Assembly (NCBI GenBank): GCA_964342365.1 | Contig: CAYFGW010000084.1 | Location: forward strand, 1-17,785 | DNA length: 17,785 nt | Direction of reading: 5' to 3' | DNA from: CAXRDE01 sp964342365 | GTDB taxonomy: Bacteria; Cyanobacteriota; Sericytochromatia; UBA7694 | Part shown: positions 1 to 6,384 of the stretch, piece after piece | Position numbering within the stretch: position 1 is the first letter of the stretch | Layout: each line of letters begins with the position of its first letter | Made by a program: the position numbers and the translations under genes | Notes under the pieces: model-generated | Told to the model about the DNA's origin: nothing | Databases searched by the model: none | Seen by the model: the letters and a program-made list of their open reading frames with translations, nothing else

Positions 1-312
1 CATGGCTTCCACGTTTTCTTCCGCCATAATAGGTTCTCCACAAGTGACCACACCCACAAGGGGAATGTTCACAGTCTGTGCATGAGTGGCGTCACTGTCT
101 GTACCCGCAAGCAGCTGTAAGCCGCCATCGGGGCGTCGCTTGATAAAAGATTTTTCTATCAGCCGGTCAATCAATATAGAAGCAGAACGGGGTGAGCGAT
201 AGCCCATTTCGTTCATCACCTGACGAACGGAGGGAGAGCGCCCCATATGCAATATATGATTGCGAATAATCCTGAGAGCTTCAAGCTCTCTTTTTGTTAT
301 TTGTTGTTCCAT
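1..312 (-). CDS. lexA: LexA-type SOS repressor, 5' part (runs off left edge)
   Basis: This gene starts at the ATG at 312-310 and stays open for 104 codons to the window edge, so the C-terminal protease half lies outside. LexA represses DNA-damage genes and cleaves itself when RecA is activated. Residues 1-65 form the winged helix-turn-helix DNA-binding domain, with the family signature GRSPSVRQV (24-32) at the recognition region and a basic wing (IKRR, 57-60). The peptidase start is seen at 83-99 (IPLVGVVTCGEPIMAEE). The cleavage dipeptide would be Cys91-Gly92; E. coli LexA has Ala-Gly, while UmuD is cleaved at Cys-Gly. Catalytic Ser and Lys cannot be checked here. Some cyanobacterial LexA proteins are not cleavable, so SOS function is likely but unproven. 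Upstream operator-like palindromes suggest autoregulation. An alternative is another S24-type repressor, but domain order and spacing favour LexA. Confidence 0.87.
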   Translation of the reverse strand, partial: MEQQITKRELEALRIIRNHILHMGRSPSVRQVMNEMGYRSPRSASILIDRLIEKSFIKRRPDGGLQLLAGTDSDATHAQTVNIPLVGVVTCGEPIMAEENVEAM

Positions 313-320
313 ATCTCTAT

Positions 321-349
321 GGTATACATCTTGTATAATACCTTGTCAA
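321..349 (-). promoter_or_regulatory. lexA promoter with overlapping putative LexA operator
   Basis: On the minus strand a perfect -35 TTGACA (349-344) is followed after 17 bases by TATACC (326-321), a weak -10; an alternative -10 is TATTAT at 340-335. An inverted repeat TATAC-N5-GTATA (323-337) lies within the promoter, inside a longer imperfect symmetry GGTAT...ATACC (321-342). A repressor bound there would block RNA polymerase, the usual layout for lexA self-repression. If TATACC is the -10, the transcript would start only 2-4 bases before the ATG at 312. The boxes are directly visible; binding by LexA is inferred. Confidence 0.6.
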
Positions 350-370
350 GGTTTTTTTGTGGTTATTCTC

Positions 371-449
371 ACATTTTTATACAGACTGGGTCCCCCTGCT
401 ACCGGTGTTTTTTATCCTGAACCCCCCAAAATAAGATACATTTTTATAC
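371..449. repeat. 12-bp direct repeat in the lexA upstream region
   Basis: ACATTTTTATAC occurs at 371-382 and again, identical, at 438-449, 67 bp apart. Each copy ends in the TATAC half-site that also makes up the palindromic operators at 323-337 and 501-517. The repeats may be half-sites for a regulator or traces of a local duplication. No gene was found between them. Confidence 0.55.
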
Positions 450-454
450 GGGGC

Positions 455-483
455 TTGACAGTCTAAAATACATCATGTATTAT
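455..483 (+). promoter_or_regulatory. Strong sigma70-type promoter with a palindromic operator in its spacer
   Basis: TTGACA at 455-460, a 17-base spacer, then TATTAT at 478-483: a perfect -35 and a 5/6 -10 at ideal spacing. The palindrome AATACATCATGTATT (467-481) fills the spacer and overlaps the -10. In AATAC-N5-GTATT form it matches the layout of the lexA operator at 323-337. Transcription would begin near 490 and run away from lexA. More half-sites of the same type follow at 487-491, 501-505 and 513-517. Regulation by LexA is inferred from the shared motif. Confidence 0.65.
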
Positions 484-489
484 TTTGTA

Positions 490-586
490 TAAGCAAATTT
501 TATACAGCTCAAGTATACAGTTCGCTTCCGCTTACTATTCAATTCAATTAAAGTATGGACTCCACCGCTCAGGAGTCCTTTTTTTT
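490..586 (+). ncRNA. Candidate small RNA of about 97 nt, possibly SOS-regulated
   Basis: A transcript from the promoter at 455-483 would end at the intrinsic terminator at 557-586, giving an RNA of about 97 nt. No open frame with a credible start and ribosome binding site lies inside it. The 5' part can form a weak hairpin from inverted TATAC-type repeats. The middle (about 518-550) is a pyrimidine-rich single-stranded stretch that could pair with targets. The evidence is promoter plus terminator with nothing coding between; I recognise no known RNA family. A very short leader for something farther right is unlikely because a second + strand terminator follows and the next gene is on the minus strand. 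Confidence 0.5.
557..586 (+). terminator. Rho-independent terminator of the candidate small RNA
   Basis: A perfect 7-bp stem GGACTCC / GGAGTCC (557-563 with 572-578) has an 8-base loop and is followed at once by eight T residues (579-586). The T-tract occurs only on the + strand, fixing the direction. Confidence 0.85.
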
Positions 587-603
587 GTTCAGGTGTTGCT
601 CAG

Positions 604-625
604 AGCGCTGCGTTCAGTGCTTTTT
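604..625 (+). terminator. Second, back-up + strand terminator
   Basis: AGCGCTG (604-610) pairs with CAGTGCT (615-621), with one G-U pair and a 4-base loop, and the T-run extends to 625. It lies 18 bases after the first terminator and would stop read-through into the convergent gene ending at 689. Confidence 0.5.
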
Positions 626-637
626 GCGGTCCATGAG

Positions 638-663
638 AAAAGCCTCCACAATAACGTAGAGGC
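638..663 (-). terminator. Rho-independent terminator of the MshEN-domain gene
   Basis: On the minus strand GCCTCTAC (663-656) pairs with GTGGAGGC (649-642), an 8-bp stem with one G-U pair and a 6-base loop, followed by TTTT (641-638). It begins about 25 bases after the stop codon of the gene at 689-1213. Confidence 0.75.
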
Positions 664-688
664 GGTCTTTGAGGTTGTTTTTACGGGT

Positions 689-1213
689 TTATTCCTTACG
701 AGGGGCTTTCTGGACCTCTTCGATGGTTTCTTTCAGGGTGCTGTTTTGCTTTTTTTGCATTTCCAAAGCGGCTTCAAGATCGCTTTCCTGAATCAATCCC
801 TGTTCTAAAAGCACCTGACCCAGATGTTTTTCGGGTTCGTTGCGTTGGGCTTCAATGGCGGTCACGAGCTGAGAGAGTTTAATAGCCTGGCGTTTGACGA
901 GCACTTCGCCCAGACGCTCGTGCTGAGACACTCGCTCCCACTTTTCTTCTTCGGTCATTTTGCCCAGTTCCCGCAGACTTTCATCTACGACCTGGCTTTC
1001 TCGAATCTGGCGAATCAGGTATTCCACAAGTTCGTCCTGGCTAATCAGGCCTTTTTCCACCGCCAGTTCACCAATACGTTTGCCGGTATCTTCTTGCTCT
1101 TGCATAAGAGCCGTGAGTTGAGACAGTTTCAGCACCTGTAGCCGTACGAGGAGTTCTCCGAGGCGTTCAATGCGCGTGAGCTTATTCCAGTTATCAAAAT
1201 CGTCCTGTGTCAT
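689..1213 (-). CDS. Stand-alone protein with two tandem MshEN-like (c-di-GMP receptor type) domains
   Basis: The 174-aa protein is made of four copies of the roughly 24-residue element RLGxxLVxxx(L/I)xxxxLxxxxxQ, starting near residues 17, 46, 99 and 129. Two such elements separated by about five residues form one MshEN / GspE N-terminal domain, known in MshE-type ATPases to bind cyclic di-GMP. Here two domains stand alone without an ATPase, joined by a charged linker (~70-95); the tail (after ~153) is charged and helical. Elements 2 and 4 keep the xxG glycine (EKG, EQG), but elements 1 and 3 have Gln or Ala there, so nucleotide binding may be partial. The ATG at 1213 is chosen because GGAGG lies 9 bases upstream; a longer frame to 1252 has no such site. 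It is monocistronic, with a terminator at 638-663. A regulator or adaptor role is inferred. Confidence 0.7.
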   Translation of the reverse strand: MTQDDFDNWNKLTRIERLGELLVRLQVLKLSQLTALMQEQEDTGKRIGELAVEKGLISQDELVEYLIRQIRESQVVDESLRELGKMTEEEKWERVSQHERLGEVLVKRQAIKLSQLVTAIEAQRNEPEKHLGQVLLEQGLIQESDLEAALEMQKKQNSTLKETIEEVQKAPRKE

Positions 1214-1275
1214 ACATATCTTCCTCCGAGATTCACAAGCATCATAACACAAGCATCGCTGTTAAAATACCTGTC

Positions 1276-3447
1276 ATGGGTCAAAAATTCAACGCTCCGA
1301 GTCTTCAGATTTATCGGTACCGCCGACTGATTTTAACGGTCTGGTTTTTGCTTTTGACGGTGTGCGGAATTTATCTTTGGCAGCGCACCACACCTCTGGC
1401 TGAAATAGAACTCAGTGGTGCTCAGGGTACGGAAGCGGATCAAGTACAGCGTATTCTTACCAAAGATTTTCACTATAAACTGGGCGGATCAGCCGCACTG
1501 GTTATGCCCGTGGATACGCCTCATGCGGCACTGGTGCGATCTTTAACGGAGCGCTTTCCTGAGATTCAGCGTATTGACCGTGTCACCACCGAGCGGGTAC
1601 ATCAGTGGAAGCTGTTAAAAATTGCTTTTTCCCCGGATTATGCCTTGACCTACCTGAGTCAGCATACGGCTGACCTGCGCGCCCACATCGACCGCTGGAA
1701 GCAAACACAGAAGGTGCCCGCAGATATTTTTGTCACGGGCAGTACGGCCTTTCAGTACGATACCCGTGTGGAAAGTAAAAAGGATGCCCGTCGCAGTGAA
1801 AGCATGGCCTTATTACTGTCTCTGGCTGTGCTGATATTGACCTTTGGCTCTTTGCTAAGCGCTTGTTTACCCCTATTAATGGGGGCAAGCTGCGTCATGT
1901 TCTTTTATGGTGTCATTGGCCTTGTGGGGGGCAGTGTGAGTCCCGTATCACGGATTTTGGTGTCGTTGGTGGGCCTGGCTTTAAGCATTGATTACGCGCT
2001 GTTTCTGGTAAGTCGTTTTAAAGAAGAGCGGGCCCTTCATGAGCCGGCACAGGCCTGGAAAAATACGCTCATTCATACGGGCAAAACCGTCCTTTTTTCT
2101 GGCTTGATTATGCTCTGCAGTCTCAGTGCGCTCCTGATTCCCGATGTCAGTCTGAGTCGTTCGCTGATGGTGCATCTTATGTTGGTGATCGGACTGGCTA
2201 TGTTTCATGCACTACTCATACTGCCGCTCTTGCTGGTAGTGGGTGCCCGTTATCTGGCCTGGCCGGGATTTTTGGTGCGCTGGATTCAGCAGCGGGCGTT
2301 GCAAAGTAAAACCTTCTGGCGGCGATTTTCGCAACATGTGGTGTACCGGGCCCGCTTTTATTTTGTGGTGTCATTGTCCCTGTTGGCGCTGCTGATCTGG
2401 CCGTTGACGGACTTTAAGATCTGGTCTCCTGTGAATGCCATTGCTCCCCAATCTTCATCGTCTATGCAGGCTTACAGGCTATTACAGGCTGACGGATGGG
2501 AAGGAGAGCTTTTGCCGGTGATTGTGGCCTATCGTCACCAGAACGTCTTTGCTCCTGAGGCTCTGGAAGAATTGCATACCATTCACAACGCGCTGGTGAA
2601 GCATCCGGCGGTATACCGTGTACAAAGTCTGGTAGGCTCAGAGCCTGTGAGCAGCTATCAGAGTCTGTACAACAGTTTACAGGCCATCGGTTTCTGGGGC
2701 GCACCGGAAGCACTGCGACAGCTGGTCATTCCGGAGCAGCCCACTCAGACTCTGATGTACATTTTTCCAAAAGACACCCGGTCCCCGGTCGATCATGCGG
2801 CCATCGTGGATGCGCTTCACGGGCAACGGGATAACCTACAGGGAGAACTGCTCGTGGGCGGTGTGGTGGCACGGGTGAACGATTTTACCCACGAACTGTA
2901 CCGGCAACTGCCGCTGATGCTTGCCCTTATTGTGGGGGGCGTGCTGCTGCTTCTGGGGCTGCACTTGCGTTCGGTGGTGCTACCGGTGAAGGCTGCGCTG
3001 ATTAATTTTGCGCCCATTCTGGGGGCCTTTGGTACCCTTGTGCTGGTGTTTCAATGGGGCTGGGGACAGACCTTTTTACACGCGTCGGTCAACGGTGCGA
3101 TTACCAACACCGTTCCCCTGATTCTGTTTTGCCTGGTGTTTGGCCTGAGCATGGATTACGAGGTGCTCATGATCAGTCGTATGCACGAGCATTATCTGGA
3201 CCATGGAGAAGTCAAGCCCGCCATTATTGAGGGGCTGGCCACCAGCGGGGCGCTGATTACGGGCGCGGTCCTCATTTTAATGGGGGTGTTTGTACCGGGG
3301 TGTTTTTCCAGCTCTTCGCAAACCCAGGAGATTTGTATTGGTATTGTGTCTGCCATGTTGATTGATGCCACGGTGGTGCGACTCTTTCTGGTGCCCAGCT
3401 TTATGACCCTGATGGGCCGCTGGAACTGGTGGCCCCATCATCGTTAA
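1276..3447 (+). CDS. MMPL/RND-family inner-membrane transporter
   Basis: This 723-aa protein has the two-half RND plan. TM1 is at about residues 18-36, followed by a periplasmic domain (~37-172), a block of TM helices (~173-330), TM7 (~363-380), a second periplasmic domain (~381-545) and a final TM block (~546-715). Family motifs are clear at the matching place in each half: SIDYALFLVSRFKEER with Asp239-Tyr240 and SMDYEVLMISRMHEH with Asp627-Tyr628, the proton-relay pairs of MMPL proteins. Such pumps move lipids or other hydrophobic molecules using the proton gradient; the substrate here is unknown. The ATG at 1276 is preferred over the GTG at 1207, which would overlap the divergent gene and add a polar stretch. 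A -10-like TAAAAT at 1263-1268 lies just upstream. It is convergent with mevalonate kinase, with a 23-bp gap and no visible terminator. Confidence 0.88.
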   Translation: MGQKFNAPSLQIYRYRRLILTVWFLLLTVCGIYLWQRTTPLAEIELSGAQGTEADQVQRILTKDFHYKLGGSAALVMPVDTPHAALVRSLTERFPEIQRIDRVTTERVHQWKLLKIAFSPDYALTYLSQHTADLRAHIDRWKQTQKVPADIFVTGSTAFQYDTRVESKKDARRSESMALLLSLAVLILTFGSLLSACLPLLMGASCVMFFYGVIGLVGGSVSPVSRILVSLVGLALSIDYALFLVSRFKEERALHEPAQAWKNTLIHTGKTVLFSGLIMLCSLSALLIPDVSLSRSLMVHLMLVIGLAMFHALLILPLLLVVGARYLAWPGFLVRWIQQRALQSKTFWRRFSQHVVYRARFYFVVSLSLLALLIWPLTDFKIWSPVNAIAPQSSSSMQAYRLLQADGWEGELLPVIVAYRHQNVFAPEALEELHTIHNALVKHPAVYRVQSLVGSEPVSSYQSLYNSLQAIGFWGAPEALRQLVIPEQPTQTLMYIFPKDTRSPVDHAAIVDALHGQRDNLQGELLVGGVVARVNDFTHELYRQLPLMLALIVGGVLLLLGLHLRSVVLPVKAALINFAPILGAFGTLVLVFQWGWGQTFLHASVNGAITNTVPLILFCLVFGLSMDYEVLMISRMHEHYLDHGEVKPAIIEGLATSGALITGAVLILMGVFVPGCFSSSSQTQEICIGIVSAMLIDATVVRLFLVPSFMTLMGRWNWWPHHR

Positions 3448-3470
3448 TCTAGCATCGTAAATCCTGAGGC

Positions 3471-4415
3471 CTATGTCACGCAGGCATAAACCTTTACACA
3501 GTGCTTTTCCCACACGTTAGCCAGATGCTCAGCCTGCTTTTCGTTTTCCACCAGAGCAAAGGCCACACCGCCCATACCGGCCCCCGATAATTTAGCACCC
3601 AGAGCCCCGTGTTCACGGGCCAAATCCACCAGTTGATTGAGGGCGGGAGTGGAGACTCCCAGGGCCTGTAAATAGCCGTGGTTTCTCCACAGGCATTCAC
3701 CAAAGGCTTTCAGGTCTTGCCTTATCAGGTGATCTTTGGCCTGTCGTACTTCCTGCCCGATAGCTCTGACAATATCCGGTAGGTTGGGGTTTTGAGTATA
3801 GTCAGCGGCCACGCTGGCCACCACTTCGGCAGTGGGTCGGGCCGGGCCGGTGTCTCCAATCACGAGATGCAGGCGTGGCAGATGCCGCAGGTGCTCAATG
3901 TGAGGACCTGCGGAGTGAGGGCCCTCGGGCGTTTTTTGAAAGCAGATGGCGCGCTGGTGGGCAATCACGGCGGCGTCAATGCCGCTGGGCTGACCGTGGT
4001 AGAGCGTGTCCATTTGCTGAGCAAAGGCTTCGGCTTTGCGGTCTGAAGGCGCAAACTGGTAATACGTTTCCAGGGCTTTAAAAATGGCGCAGGAAATAGC
4101 CGTTCCACTGCCCATTCCTCGCTTGATGGGAATGTCACTGGATACTTTGTAGGTAAAGGCGGGCAAATCACGCTGCAAGAGCCATTCCAGGGCCGTATAC
4201 AGGGTTTGTACAAGGGGGTGGTTCTCTGCAACGGCCGATGCCAGTGGGAGTTCTAAATCCAGATCCGGTGCCATCAGTACTGGAACGGGGGCCGGTGTCA
4301 GGGTAACGCGGGCGCGGAGACTGTGCAAAGGAATCACCAGTCCCGGTTCGTTATACACCACCGCGTGCTCTCCCATTAAAATGAGTTTGCCCGGTGCGCT
4401 GGCCCTATAATCCAC
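3471..4415 (-). CDS. mvk: Mevalonate kinase (GHMP kinase family)
   Basis: The 314-aa cytosolic enzyme phosphorylates mevalonate with ATP, the second dedicated step of the mevalonate route to isoprenoids. All three GHMP motifs are present: APGKLILMGEHAVVYN at 7-22 (Lys10, Glu16), the phosphate loop IPIKRGMGSGTA at 95-106, and KLSGAGMGGVAF at 275-286. HGQPSGIDA at 140-148 carries the catalytic Asp147. The loop reads GMGSGT where most family members have GLGSSA, so the second Ser, a metal/phosphate contact in characterised kinases, is Gly104. The start is a GTG 17 bases after the reductase stop, and the two genes must be co-transcribed. Phosphomevalonate kinase, diphosphomevalonate decarboxylase and IPP isomerase are not in this window. 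The identity is firm at family level; linkage to the reductase makes mevalonate the likely substrate. Confidence 0.88.
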   Translation of the reverse strand: MDYRASAPGKLILMGEHAVVYNEPGLVIPLHSLRARVTLTPAPVPVLMAPDLDLELPLASAVAENHPLVQTLYTALEWLLQRDLPAFTYKVSSDIPIKRGMGSGTAISCAIFKALETYYQFAPSDRKAEAFAQQMDTLYHGQPSGIDAAVIAHQRAICFQKTPEGPHSAGPHIEHLRHLPRLHLVIGDTGPARPTAEVVASVAADYTQNPNLPDIVRAIGQEVRQAKDHLIRQDLKAFGECLWRNHGYLQALGVSTPALNQLVDLAREHGALGAKLSGAGMGGVAFALVENEKQAEHLANVWEKHCVKVYACVT

Positions 4416-4432
4416 TGGCGCCAGGTTCCATT

Positions 4433-5716
4433 TTACGATTGCAGCAGTTGCTGGGCTCGGGAAAGGGTGACGTCTCCCTGAGCGATGAGCTGTTCAGCGA
4501 GGCTGTCCACCTGATCCATGGATGCTCCTGCGGTCATGGCCACCGTGCGGGCGTGCAAAGCCATATGTCCTTTTTGTATACCGTCGGTGGCTAAGGCCCG
4601 AATGGCGGACAGATTCTGGGCCAGTCCCACGCATACAATCACTTCTGCGAGTTCTCTGGCGGTACGGGTTCTTAAAAACTTTAAAGCGATTCTGGCCATG
4701 GGATGAAGCGAAACTGCGGCCCCCACAATGCCTACCGCCATGGGGAGTTCGAGTTCACCTACTAAATGACCTTTATCGTTTTTGTACCATTCTGTCATGG
4801 ACCGATACGTGCCGCTGCGAGCGGCGTAGGCGTGGGCGGCCGATTCCACCGAACGCCAGTCGTTGCCGCAGGCCATCACCACAGCGTCAATGCCGTTCAT
4901 GACGCCTTTGTTGTGCGTGACGGCGCGATAGGGGTCCAGGACCGCGAAGTTCTGGGCCTGTACTATCCCTTCAATCACCTCTTCACCAGAGTAGTTTCCT
5001 TTGGCAAAAAATTCCGGCGGAATTTCGCAGCGGGCACGGGCCACACGGCGATCGGCCAGGTTGGACAAAATGCGCAAATACACCTTGCCACCGGTGAGCT
5101 TTTCAATATCTGGTGCTAAGCCTTCTACGGTGGTATTGATTAAATTGGCACCCATGGCGTCACAGGTGTTAATCAGCACGTGCACAATGAGCATCTGGCC
5201 ATATTCATGATTGGGAGCGCCCAGCTGACGCACTTCAATATCTTTAACACCGCCCCCCCGCTTCACCAGATTGGGAATGAGTTGAGTATTGGCTTTTTCA
5301 ATCAGTGTGGCTTTATCTTCTAAAATAGCCGTTTCGGCGGCTTGCCAGTCTTTGCAATGCACCACCTGAATTTGGCCAATCATCAGGGGTTCAGAACTGG
5401 AGGTGGTAAACCCGCCCGCGTCCCGCACAATTTTAGCGCCAAAACTGGCGGCGGCCACCACGGAAGGTTCTTCAATAGCCATGGGAACAAGATACTCTTG
5501 ACCGTTGATCAAAAAGTTGGCGCCAATGCCAATGGGTAAACTAAAAATCCCCACGGCGTTTTCAATCATTTTATCGGCCTGTTCCAGCGTCAGGGCTCCC
5601 TGAGAACTCATGGCGCGCACTTCGTCCACGTCCAGATCGTAAATGTCCGCCAGACGCGCAATGCGCTCGTTAATATTCAGTTGATAAAAGCCCGGAAGGC
5701 GTGATGTCTTTAGCAT
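4433..5716 (-). CDS. mvaA: Class II hydroxymethylglutaryl-CoA reductase
   Basis: The 427-aa enzyme interconverts HMG-CoA and mevalonate through bound mevaldehyde. It aligns end to end with the class II enzyme of Pseudomonas mevalonii (428 aa) and lacks a membrane domain, so it is soluble. Landmarks are the IENAVG dimer motif (51-56), EEPSVVAAAS (82-91) with catalytic Glu83, CDAMGANLINT (185-195), HNKGVMNGID with Lys270, GNDWR with Asp286, and GHMALHAR with catalytic His384. The residue that favours NAD in P. mevalonii (Asp146) falls in TQLIP here and is not acidic, so cofactor preference is open. The gene follows the shell-protein gene after 47 bp and precedes mevalonate kinase by 17 bp. Being next to the kinase, it probably works in the biosynthetic direction, although class II enzymes are often labelled degradative. 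No clear Shine-Dalgarno precedes the ATG. Confidence 0.95.
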   Translation of the reverse strand: MLKTSRLPGFYQLNINERIARLADIYDLDVDEVRAMSSQGALTLEQADKMIENAVGIFSLPIGIGANFLINGQEYLVPMAIEEPSVVAAASFGAKIVRDAGGFTTSSSEPLMIGQIQVVHCKDWQAAETAILEDKATLIEKANTQLIPNLVKRGGGVKDIEVRQLGAPNHEYGQMLIVHVLINTCDAMGANLINTTVEGLAPDIEKLTGGKVYLRILSNLADRRVARARCEIPPEFFAKGNYSGEEVIEGIVQAQNFAVLDPYRAVTHNKGVMNGIDAVVMACGNDWRSVESAAHAYAARSGTYRSMTEWYKNDKGHLVGELELPMAVGIVGAAVSLHPMARIALKFLRTRTARELAEVIVCVGLAQNLSAIRALATDGIQKGHMALHARTVAMTAGASMDQVDSLAEQLIAQGDVTLSRAQQLLQS

Positions 5717-5763
5717 AGATTTTACGTTACCACGGGTCGTACTCTGACGAGAACCCTGTTAGA

Positions 5764-6378
5764 TCAGTGGGATTGTCCCTTCAGGTTATCCAGGGCGTGG
5801 GTCATGGCTTTGACGGCTTCCTTGATTTCTTCTTCTTCACCGGCCAGATGCAATCGACCAAAGGCACCGGAGGCTCTGATTTCAAGAATTTTTACCCGGG
5901 CGGCTTTTTCGGCCTCATTGGCGGCCAGCAGGGCATAACCTGCGGGATTGGTTTCAAACACAAAGAGTGTTTCCCCCGAGGTAACCATATCTCCGTGACG
6001 CATGCGATTGATCAACATGGAGTGGTGAGGAGCAATGTTGTTGATGGTATTGCTGGACACCACCTTCGGCTTCAGGCGGTCTTCTATGCTCAGGCCCATG
6101 GTTTCCAGAATAGCGTCTCCAGCCGCTCGCACTTCTCCCTGATCATCGTGATGCACTTCCAGGACGCCGTACTGACGCTCTACAATTTGCATGCCCGGTT
6201 TAACGCGGGTTTGTTTGAGCACCACATCGGTGAGCTGGTTCACGGCAATGCCGGGTTCAATTTCCAAATAAAGGCAAGCCTGGCCTTCCACGGGCAGAAA
6301 ACCTCTGGAGACCGTGGCCTGAAAAGCGGCCACCTGAGGTTGTAAGGTATCCAGATAGGTAAAGGTTCGCAGTTTCAT
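5764..6378 (-). CDS. ccmP: CcmP-like tandem BMC-domain (BMC-T) microcompartment shell protein
   Basis: The 204-aa protein has two bacterial-microcompartment domains. The first is at about 34-95, with LEIEPGIAVNQLTDVVLK and then VERQYGVLEVH. The second is at about 135-195, with LFVFETNPAGYALLAANEAEKAARV and then ASGAFGRLHLAG. Both halves fit the BMC pattern, and the whole reads like cyanobacterial CcmP, the trimeric beta-carboxysome shell protein that stacks in pairs and has a large gated pore. The neighbouring Glu67-Arg68 in IVERQYG correspond to the Glu-Arg pair that gates that pore. The linker (LKPKVVSS, LINRMRHGDM) is also CcmP-like. No hexameric (BMC-H) or pentameric (BMC-P) shell gene, Rubisco or carbonic anhydrase lies in this window. 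Its start follows the 209-aa gene by 6 bp, with GGAT upstream, inside the operon that continues to HMG-CoA reductase. Family assignment is strong; a shell role in this organism is inferred. Confidence 0.87.
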   Translation of the reverse strand: MKLRTFTYLDTLQPQVAAFQATVSRGFLPVEGQACLYLEIEPGIAVNQLTDVVLKQTRVKPGMQIVERQYGVLEVHHDDQGEVRAAGDAILETMGLSIEDRLKPKVVSSNTINNIAPHHSMLINRMRHGDMVTSGETLFVFETNPAGYALLAANEAEKAARVKILEIRASGAFGRLHLAGEEEEIKEAVKAMTHALDNLKGQSH

Positions 6379-6384
6379 AAGTAG

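Noticed and set aside
260..466. 68-codon + strand frame upstream of the small RNA
   Set aside because: It overlaps the lexA start antisense and the promoter region, has no ribosome-binding site, and its composition is unlike a real protein.
485..808. Open frame on the + strand (107 codons) across the candidate small RNA and two terminators
   Set aside because: It starts with TTG without a ribosome-binding site, crosses two strong intrinsic terminators and overlaps the end of the MshEN gene antisense.
1207..1275. N-terminal extension of the MMPL transporter from a GTG at 1207
   Set aside because: It overlaps the divergent MshEN gene start and its Shine-Dalgarno and adds 23 polar residues not expected before TM1; the ATG at 1276 is better.
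5767..6345. 192-codon + strand frame opposite the CcmP-like gene
   Set aside because: The minus-strand product matches a known family end to end; the antisense frame has no family features.
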